Origin: JAUSFM01 sp964343705
GTDB taxonomy: Archaea; Nanobdellota; Nanobdellia; Woesearchaeales; UBA12501
Assembly (NCBI GenBank): GCA_964343705.1
Contig: CAYFJX010000005.1
Span: 1-64,000 of the forward strand
Direction of reading: 5' to 3'
Length of the DNA: 64,000 nt
Shown here: positions 58,591 through 64,000 of the stretch, piece by piece
How the letters are laid out: the number at the start of each line of letters is the position of its first letter
Numbering within the stretch: position 1 is the stretch's first letter
Notes under the pieces: model-generated
What the model was told of the DNA's origin: nothing
Database searches by the model: none
What the model saw: only the letters and a program-made list of their open reading frames with translations
Program-made: the position numbers and the translations under genes

Positions 58591-58713
58591 CGCCACGGCT
58601 GGGATTTTCGCCCAAACAGCACTGATCAGTGTGCACTAGATTCGAACCCAGATAGCCTGTTATGGCAAACCAGAGTTTGAGTCTGGCGCAATACCAGATT
58701 ATGCGACCGTGGC
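58591..58713 (-). tRNA. tRNA-Leu(CAA) with an intron in the T-loop
   Basis: Minus strand. Acceptor GCCACGG (58713-58707) with CCGTGGC (58598-58592), discriminator G. D-arm GCA/TGC; anticodon stem CCAGA/TCTGG around CTCAAAC, anticodon CAA; variable arm GCC/GGC; T-stem CTGGG/CCCAG. The T-loop TTCGAAT is split by 36 nt. After removal the tRNA is 87 nt, a normal type II leucine tRNA. TATA TATAAATAA (about 58728-58736). Its D-arm is nearly identical to that of tRNA-Ser(GGA). Confidence 0.93.
58605..58640 (-). other. Non-canonical tRNA intron (T-loop, 59/60)
   Basis: 36 nt. Bulge-helix-bulge: the T-stem CTGGG/CCCAG is the outer helix, TTCG/CGAA the 4-bp central helix, with AAT as the bulge on both strands; cutting after the second base of each gives TTCGAA + T, the normal T-loop. 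The intron interior holds GCAC/GTGC around the palindrome ACTGATCAGT. Confidence 0.85.
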
Positions 58714-59048
58714 ATATGGAAAATTATTTATAGTAAAACTGCTTCTTATTTATTTGAGTTTGAGTCTGGCTCGTCCAGTTTGTGTGACGTGCTTTTTTTC
58801 TTTTATTTTTTTTTTTTTTTTTTTCAAAATTATAAGTATAAGTAATTTTTTTACATTTTCGAAATATATATAATTAATAGAATATTNNNNNNNNNNTTTT
58901 TTTTTTAAGAACTAGTTTTGTTGTTGTAACTATAGTCATCTTTATCCTTTATAACTCTTTACCAAGAAAATCCGGAAGGTTTCTGGAGTTCTCCTAATCT
59001 TTACGAAATTAAGAAAGACTTAAGTACGCCTTGCTTTTTCCCAGCTTC
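58714..59048. other. Gene-free stretch with poly-T tract and scaffold gap
   Basis: No gene is visible. It holds the tRNA promoter (58728-58736), a poly-T tract of about 22 nt (58804-58825), very AT-rich sequence, ten N at 58887-58896 and another T-run. The Ns mark a scaffold join of arbitrary length; sequence may be missing here. A TATA-like ACTTAAGTA near 59019 belongs to the next gene. Confidence 0.9.
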
Positions 59049-60089
59049 ATGCAACCATTTGAACAAGCGGCATTAGATTTTATCAAGCGATACGGGAATC
59101 TTGATTCATCTCATCCTCCAAGATTCTCTGCAGTTTCAGCTCTAGACTTTTTGCGACACGAGTGGAATGATGTGGATGTCTTGCGTACTGAACATCCTCA
59201 TCTTGTTTCTGAGATCGATCGTACTGCTGCTGGCATGGATCCTGACGAGATTTACAAAGAAGACTTTGACAAAATAGACCTTCCAAGGACAAACATTGAC
59301 TACTTTGAAAAACAGCCACTTGCAACAATACCTGACAGTGAAGAGTTTGTGCTTATTGATGTTGGTTCAGAAACAGGTGAGCGTGTTACACTGCCGTTTG
59401 CTCAGGCAAAGCCAAATGTGCATGTTGTTATGGTTGATCACCTTACTCCGGATGCTGTTCTTATACTAGCAACACGAAGTCGTTGTGGTGGAGGTTTTTT
59501 CAAAGAGCCAGTAATGCCTCTTACTGCACAACAAGCAATGAATGAGCTACTTCAAAAAAATGGTTTTCCCAATGTGCAGTATGTGGGCAAGCAAGTATCT
59601 TATGGTGATGTTAATTTAGGTGAAGATGTTGATGCATTGTGTGAATCGCGTCGTGTTGTTGTCACTGGTTGGAAAAATCCAGGCGGCCTAGGGAACATTG
59701 CGAGTGATCTGGCTCTTGCCTATGGTGCAGAACAAGTCTACATTACTAATTCTGGTATTGAACATGTTAAGCCAACAAGTGAGCATGTAATGCCTTTGTT
59801 GTCTTACTTGGAAGGTAAGCTGACTAAGGATGAAGCATTAGGTTTGTGCTGGGGGATGTATGATAATTTTCCTTCAGATCCAGACGATAAATATGACCAT
59901 AGAATTCAAGGGGAGTATCTTTTTGCCTCTGTTCTCAAGTTATTCTTTGTCTTGCCACAATTCACCAAACTTGTTGAAGAAGGCATGGACGCAGAGATCT
60001 TCAAGCTTGCCCCTCTTAATGGTTTTTCTGAGCCTTACAATTCGCCTGGGTATGGTTTGAAGGCAGTGACGCCTCAACCCAGTGGCTAG
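59049..60089 (+). CDS. Hypothetical protein with Rossmann-like (methyltransferase-type) core
   Basis: 346 residues from the ATG at 59049 (an in-frame ATG at 59031 lies at the predicted promoter). The segment EEFVLIDVGSETGERVTLPFAQ followed by VHVVMVDHL has the form of a nucleotide- or SAM-binding strand-turn-helix with an acidic end to strand 2, but the glycine motif is non-standard. Later VVVTGWKNPGGLGNIASDLAL. The 'GGLGN' segment and Cys/Trp residues are of unknown meaning. Enzyme likely, reaction unknown. Confidence 0.7.
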   Translation: MQPFEQAALDFIKRYGNLDSSHPPRFSAVSALDFLRHEWNDVDVLRTEHPHLVSEIDRTAAGMDPDEIYKEDFDKIDLPRTNIDYFEKQPLATIPDSEEFVLIDVGSETGERVTLPFAQAKPNVHVVMVDHLTPDAVLILATRSRCGGGFFKEPVMPLTAQQAMNELLQKNGFPNVQYVGKQVSYGDVNLGEDVDALCESRRVVVTGWKNPGGLGNIASDLALAYGAEQVYITNSGIEHVKPTSEHVMPLLSYLEGKLTKDEALGLCWGMYDNFPSDPDDKYDHRIQGEYLFASVLKLFFVLPQFTKLVEEGMDAEIFKLAPLNGFSEPYNSPGYGLKAVTPQPSG

Positions 60090-60155
60090 AATTATCGCCC
60101 CTAGATAGTAGTTAAAATAGAAAGGTTTATATAGGAGTGGTGCTTCTACACTTGT

Positions 60156-60587
60156 ATGCCAGCAGAATATATTGGTCCAGAACAAGAAACACTACCTGCA
60201 AATGTGGGTGAGATGGTACGCCACGCATTAAGTGGTATGCCAACTGATTCTTCACTAACACTTACTGTGACTGACATTCCTGACCGTTCCGGAAGTCCAA
60301 TACCTTTTGGTATACGTGAAATGGAATTGAATGCAACATATGATGACTTACGTACAGGAGGCGTTGGTAGAATGGTACTATATCAGGATGGCAAAGCCTA
60401 CGGGATTGATCTTGATGGTGTTGACTCAGAAGCAAAAAGAGACTTACTTTGTATTGATGATCGCTTTACAGTGACTGTTTCTGAACCAGGAATGTTCTTT
60501 ATGCAAAACGCAACTCCTGGGGATCGTGCTATTTATGGAAGTTGGAGACATGCTCCTGAACAAGTTCATGACGTCAGACTACTTTAG
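60156..60587 (+). CDS. Hypothetical small beta-rich protein
   Basis: 143 residues, soluble, mostly beta strands (SSLTLTVTDIP, GRMVLYQDGKAYGIDLDGV, FTVTVSEPGMFFM). TATA TTTATATAGG (60124-60132) is about 27 nt upstream, so leaderless. No family recognised. It is separated from the preceding gene by 66 nt and has its own promoter. Confidence 0.65.
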   Translation: MPAEYIGPEQETLPANVGEMVRHALSGMPTDSSLTLTVTDIPDRSGSPIPFGIREMELNATYDDLRTGGVGRMVLYQDGKAYGIDLDGVDSEAKRDLLCIDDRFTVTVSEPGMFFMQNATPGDRAIYGSWRHAPEQVHDVRLL

Positions 60588-60653
60588 TTACGCTCTTCTT
60601 TCTTTTAAAACAACCAAAACCTTATAAACAATTAACTATTGTTAAGTCCGATT

Positions 60654-60836
60654 ATGAAGCTATTTACCTCAAAAAAGGCACATGGGCCAGTTGACATGGT
60701 CTCAAAAGGAATACTGATCATAGTGGGCATTCTTTTTATCAAATTCGCTTTTAGTGGTATTAGTCTTGCACCTATGTGGTTGTTTATTCTTGGCATTTTT
60801 CTAATCATCTCACAGATACTGAGCTTTTTTATGTAA
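60654..60836 (+). CDS. Small two-helix membrane protein
   Basis: 60 residues from the ATG at 60654 (MKLFTSKKAHGPVDMVSKG); a GTT-type or upstream start would put the N-terminus in the promoter (TATA CTTATAAAC near 60621). Two helices: GILIIVGILFIKFAFSGI and LFILGIFLIISQILSFF. Positively charged N-terminus inside. No family recognised. Confidence 0.65.
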   Translation: MKLFTSKKAHGPVDMVSKGILIIVGILFIKFAFSGISLAPMWLFILGIFLIISQILSFFM

Positions 60837-60891
60837 GTGTCTGGCACGCTACAACATAAGTACATAATCTCTCCCTTCTTTTTTCCAGATT

Positions 60892-62298
60892 ATGGGAGAT
60901 AATGTAAAAACAAAAAAACGTGGTTCTTTAGTGCCAATAGGGGGCGAAGTAAGTCTTGACGCCAAGGTCCTTGACGAATTTACACGAGTTTCTGATCAAG
61001 CTAATGAAGCTGCCCAGGCAAAAAGAAAACGTCAAAAATATGTTCTTGCAGTTGCACAGCATCATGGCTTTGAAAAATGGCAGCCACCAGCAGGTGATTA
61101 CCCTACTGAAGTTATTAGCATGGATGAATTTCGCAGTAATCCAGGTGCGTACGTTCACAAGCTTACAAAGGGCATGATGAACTTTCCTGTTGGCCTAAAT
61201 TTTAGTCAGGTTAGTGGAATCTTAAATGGGATGTCACACAATGCATGTGGTGTCTCAGCACGTGGACTTACCTTTGATCTAGCTCGTGTTGTAAAAGCAA
61301 AAACTGCTTATAGTTATCATGATGGAACAGGGTGGAAAAAAGTTCCTGCAGAAAAAGCACATCCACGAAGTCACTTGCTCTATGAGATCTGCAGGAAAAA
61401 AGGACTCAAGCCAGGACATACAGAGGTAGACCCAATACAATTTCTCACTAATTATGACAGTTTTGTTTCTTTTGTAAGGGAAGGAGACCATCTTAAACCA
61501 GCACAAAAAGAAAAAGCACTTTCTGTCCTCCAAATGGCACGTTTTATTTACCTCACTGCGCTTGAAGTAGTTGGACAAACACGAGTACAGGACCCCCAAG
61601 ATCTTATACATCTTGGTACATCCAAAAGTATCGACGTCATAGCACAACCAGAAAACAGAATTCAAGCGCTAAAAAGAAAAATTAAGGGCTACATGCTTGA
61701 CCAACCAGCAGGCATGGGTTATGGTGTTGTTCAAAATCTTCTTCCTATTAGTTCAGTCAAAGAATTCCAGCGTCTTGCTCACAAAAAAACACTGGAGATA
61801 TTAGCAAAGCAAAAAGGTCATCGTGTTGATCCAGCTACAGAGCTTGCGGGGTATTCAGTGGGGAGAAGTATATTCCTTGCATGCTACTTTGCTCGTAGTG
61901 TTATTGAAAACTATGAAAATCATGATGATGGTGTTGAACGTGTCTTTACAGGAAGGCGTGAAACAAAGATGAGTGGTAAATGTTCTGATTACACTGCATT
62001 AGCTGTTCATTTTCTTAACAAGTATGTCAAGCCTATGCACCCAGATAAATTCAAAGGCTGGCACTTTGGAGCACAGCTTGATCGCATTGGTGACTTCTGG
62101 CATCATGCTTATTTCAAAGCAGTACATGTCAATCCAGATCAAACAGTGGATGTGTATTTTCTTGACCCAACTGCCCTTTCCCATAGGGGGATTAAGGAAT
62201 TGCAGACTCCTCAAGCAATTGCAGAGTATGCTAAAACAAACAATCACCCTGTGCTGATTAAGCGTAATGCTGAAGATCTTTTGCGTCGCAAGAAATAA
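60892..62298 (+). CDS. Transglutaminase-like cysteine enzyme domain protein
   Basis: 468 residues, soluble. The first 300 residues are helical with no recognised domain. The C-terminal 110 hold a transglutaminase/NlpC-type triad: Cys364 (MSGKCSDYTALAVHFL), His405 (FWHHAYFKAVHV) and Asp425 (VYFLDPTA), in the right order and spacing. The fold covers cysteine peptidases, amide hydrolases and transglutaminases; archaeal members are of unknown function. The 'GKCSDYT' motif matches well. An opening basic tail (KTKKRGSLVP) precedes. Confidence 0.75.
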   Translation: MGDNVKTKKRGSLVPIGGEVSLDAKVLDEFTRVSDQANEAAQAKRKRQKYVLAVAQHHGFEKWQPPAGDYPTEVISMDEFRSNPGAYVHKLTKGMMNFPVGLNFSQVSGILNGMSHNACGVSARGLTFDLARVVKAKTAYSYHDGTGWKKVPAEKAHPRSHLLYEICRKKGLKPGHTEVDPIQFLTNYDSFVSFVREGDHLKPAQKEKALSVLQMARFIYLTALEVVGQTRVQDPQDLIHLGTSKSIDVIAQPENRIQALKRKIKGYMLDQPAGMGYGVVQNLLPISSVKEFQRLAHKKTLEILAKQKGHRVDPATELAGYSVGRSIFLACYFARSVIENYENHDDGVERVFTGRRETKMSGKCSDYTALAVHFLNKYVKPMHPDKFKGWHFGAQLDRIGDFWHHAYFKAVHVNPDQTVDVYFLDPTALSHRGIKELQTPQAIAEYAKTNNHPVLIKRNAEDLLRRKK

Positions 62299-62349
62299 AC
62301 AAACTTTATAAAGCCTTGAGTGTATATTCTTACTTAAAAAGAGGTCATT

Positions 62350-62589
62350 ATGGAACTTATCAAGCTTAGCATGCGTAGTAAAATGATGCTCCTTCTTGGA
62401 GCAGGGTATCCAATTCTTATACTGCTTTCCACGCTTGTTATGTCATTCTGTATTGACAAAGCAGGATCAAGTATTTGCACTAAACTGATTGGTAATATTC
62501 AATCTATTTGGACCTTGTGGATTATCTGCAGCGTGCTTGTATTGCTTATGCTCTTTATGGGCAAGAAAGATCCACGAGATAGGCGGTAA
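62350..62589 (+). CDS. Small two-helix membrane protein
   Basis: 79 residues: helices about 12-33 (MLLLGAGYPILILLSTLVMSF) and 50-68 (IWTLWIICSVLVLLMLF), with a Cys-containing loop between (FCIDKAGSSICTK) outside. SD AGAGGTCAT precedes the ATG. TATA CTTTATAAA near 62303. Convergent with archease, 2 nt apart. Unknown function. Confidence 0.7.
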   Translation: MELIKLSMRSKMMLLLGAGYPILILLSTLVMSFCIDKAGSSICTKLIGNIQSIWTLWIICSVLVLLMLFMGKKDPRDRR

Positions 62590-62591
62590 AA

Positions 62592-63020
62592 TCACAAATC
62601 AATAACAACTTTAGCTAGCCACTTTCCATTTTCTTGACGTACAGAAAACGTGTGTAGTGTTACAGCTTTAAGATCATTGCGAAGAACCTGTTTGGTGTGG
62701 TCAATAGCATCACCGCGAAGTGTGCAGTCAAGAACCTGTGTGTCACCCTTTTCTGTGATCGAAATAGTGCTGTCATGATACACAAATGCATCTTTATCCT
62801 TGAGAAAAATAATCTCTTCAAGCAGCTCAAACAACAGCTTTTCTACATCTGTGTTTTCAAGGTGGATCTTTTTTTCTTCAACTGGCTGTACTGTTTGTGG
62901 ATCAGCCAATGCAACAATTGCTGCTGTAGCTAGGTCTGTGAAGAGTTCTTGCAGTGTTGTTGCTTCTGCTTCAATAGAAAGATCAGCAGTTACTTCATCC
63001 TCGATAAATGTGTAGGTCAT
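62592..63020 (-). CDS. Archease (RtcB tRNA ligase cofactor)
   Basis: 142 residues, normal length. Pattern of the family: FxxEVTADLSIEAEATTLQELFTDLA at the start, ENTDVEKLLFELLEEIIF in the middle, AVTLHTFSVRQENGKWLAKVVIDL at the end. Asp13 (TAD) and Asp141 (VIDL) keep the metal-binding acidic residues. The usual DHTAD at the start is replaced by EDEVTAD, losing the His. Archease activates RtcB, the ligase that joins tRNA exons after splicing, which fits the intron-rich tRNAs in this window. RtcB itself is not visible here. Confidence 0.9.
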   Translation of the reverse strand: MTYTFIEDEVTADLSIEAEATTLQELFTDLATAAIVALADPQTVQPVEEKKIHLENTDVEKLLFELLEEIIFLKDKDAFVYHDSTISITEKGDTQVLDCTLRGDAIDHTKQVLRNDLKAVTLHTFSVRQENGKWLAKVVIDL

Positions 63021-63056
63021 AAACCTGGTTGAAGTCAGGGGGTTTTTAAGTGTTTC

Positions 63057-64000
63057 CTAAATCCGTCCCCGTTTCATAATCGCAAAGGCAACCCACGTGC
63101 CCATAACACCTGCAGCAGAAAGTCCAATTAATGCAAATGCAGGAAAGCCCATGATTAACGGGCCAGTGGGTAATTGCATGATTAGTGCTGACGCAACAAT
63201 AAATGCTGCAATAATAATACCTAGCGTCAAACGGTTTGACGACCTATCAATTTCTAACTCAATCTCCTCAAGATCTTTATGTCTAAAATCAAATTCAATT
63301 CTTCCACCTTCAAATTTCTTCATAATACGGTCAAAGCGTCCTGGAAGGTCACGTGCCCTGCTAAAAAATGAAAGCGCAGTAGTTTTTACTTGTTTTGCTA
63401 TTGCCTTTGGGCTTGTACGTTTACGGATAAGTGCATGCATTGCAGGTGTTAAAACAACCTGACCATTAAAGCTTGGATCTAATGTTCTACAAATTCCCTC
63501 AGCTGTGCCAATGGCTTTTCCAAGCATAAAAAAGTCACTTGGGATACGCGCCTGGTATTTCATGTTTAACTCACCAAGCTGATTTACTACCTTACTTATA
63601 TTGATATCTCCTAGTTCAACGTCTCTATATTCTTCAAGCAAACTTTTCAAGTCATCTTTTAATTCCCTTATGTCTACCTCGTTTTCTGCAGCGTCAAATC
63701 GCATGAGTGAATAGGCAAGTTCTTCTGTTCTAAATTGCAAGAGGTTCACAAAAACATCACTAATGTTGTCAGCAAATTCTGGATCAACCACCTTCATCAT
63801 ACCAAAGTCAAGATAGGCAATGACATTGTTTTTGAGGACCATCACATTCCCTGGATGAGGGTCAGCATGGAAAAAACGGTGTTCAAAGACTTGTCTAAAG
63901 ATACTGAGAATAAATCGTTTTGCTATTAGTTTGTTGTTAAACTTGTGTCCTTTGTATTTTTTCAGCAGTTTTTTCTCGTCGTCAGTTTTCGCCCTTTTCT
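63057..64000 (-). CDS. UbiB/ABC1-family atypical kinase, 5' end beyond the window
   Basis: The C-terminal part of the gene; the frame remains open to the window edge at 64000. Diagnostic FHADPHPGN (minus strand, about 63850-63875) followed by IAYLDFGMMKVV are the ABC1 catalytic and metal-binding motifs. The C-terminus has two hydrophobic helices (LGIIIAAFIVASALIMQL; FALIGLSAAGVMGTWVAFAIM), so it is membrane-attached. Bacterial and eukaryotic members support isoprenoid quinone biosynthesis; archaeal roles are not clear. Confidence 0.9.
   Translation of the reverse strand, partial: KRAKTDDEKKLLKKYKGHKFNNKLIAKRFILSIFRQVFEHRFFHADPHPGNVMVLKNNVIAYLDFGMMKVVDPEFADNISDVFVNLLQFRTEELAYSLMRFDAAENEVDIRELKDDLKSLLEEYRDVELGDINISKVVNQLGELNMKYQARIPSDFFMLGKAIGTAEGICRTLDPSFNGQVVLTPAMHALIRKRTSPKAIAKQVKTTALSFFSRARDLPGRFDRIMKKFEGGRIEFDFRHKDLEEIELEIDRSSNRLTLGIIIAAFIVASALIMQLPTGPLIMGFPAFALIGLSAAGVMGTWVAFAIMKRGRI

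Noticed and set aside
58804..58906. Poly-T tracts as a biological feature
   Set aside because: They flank the run of N and are probably contig-end or assembly artefacts as much as terminators.
1..64000. CRISPR array, rRNA genes, insertion sequences with transposase
   Set aside because: No regularly spaced repeats, no rRNA signatures and no transposase motifs were seen; the LAGLIDADG proteins are the only mobile-type proteins.

Overview
The window is archaeal DNA, most likely from a small-genome DPANN-type lineage of the Woesearchaeota/Pacearchaeota kind. The archaeal assignment rests on an uninterrupted block for RNase P subunit Pop5, proteasome alpha, SBDS, exosome Rrp4/Rrp41/Rrp42 and RNA polymerase subunit K; on TFB, archaeal-type AlaRS, NreA, archease and a class III (archaeal) pilin signal; on TATA boxes about 25 nt ahead of many leaderless starts; and on tRNA genes carrying bulge-helix-bulge introns. 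The narrower lineage guess comes from the AT-rich composition, the many lineage-restricted paralogues and the minimal or degenerate forms of several conserved proteins. A run of ten N (58887-58896) inside poly-T shows this is a joined scaffold.

Layout. 0-8 kb: helical-repeat and membrane proteins of unknown function, an Lrp regulator with a perfect palindrome at its start, NreA with a PCNA-binding tail, and a LAGLIDADG-type protein behind a strongly structured leader. 8-17 kb: AlaRS, a four-gene cassette (membrane Ser/Thr kinase, two small related proteins, a His/Cys CHAT/caspase-like protein), two zinc-finger microproteins and an unidentified GC-rich RNA-like element. 17-24 kb: the exosome/proteasome superoperon, flanked by two paralogous membrane-anchored SGNH proteins. 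25-32 kb: an NFACT-R protein, tRNA-Leu(UAA) with two introns overlapped antisense by a LAGLIDADG protein, a trio of tandem paralogues, a nucleotidyltransferase/helical fusion protein and a VapBC pair with an extra third gene. 32-43 kb: secreted, coiled-coil and helical proteins, and two large tandem paralogues with a conserved Cys-Cys motif. 42-47 kb: a winged-helix regulator, a nucleotidyltransferase three-gene operon, a HAD phosphatase, a PrmC-like methyltransferase fused to a kinase-like domain, a GDPD and an alkyltransferase. 47-58 kb: a hydroxyacid dehydrogenase, three tandem membrane trypsin-like proteases behind TFB, a two-copy structured RNA element, tRNA-Ser(GGA), a secreted HExxH protein, a HEPN protein and leucyl aminopeptidase. 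58-64 kb: tRNA-Leu(CAA) with a T-loop intron, the scaffold gap, a transglutaminase-like protein, archease and a UbiB-type kinase cut by the window edge.

Themes. RNA processing is prominent: all three tRNAs are interrupted, two at non-canonical positions with well-formed bulge-helix-bulge motifs, and archease (tRNA ligase cofactor), the exosome and RNase P Pop5 are present. Conflict or programmed-response modules are scattered through the window: the kinase-CHAT cassette, VapBC plus a third gene, nucleotidyltransferase/HEPN proteins and LAGLIDADG proteins. The observations I consider most likely to be new are (1) the kinase plus two small partners plus CHAT-like cassette at 11.5-15.0 kb; (2) the two-copy structured RNA element at 47.1 and 52.7 kb, whose main hairpin differs in sequence but keeps its pairing; and (3) the pre-tRNA-Leu(UAA) whose 5' leader is complementary to its own D-loop and extends the splice motif.
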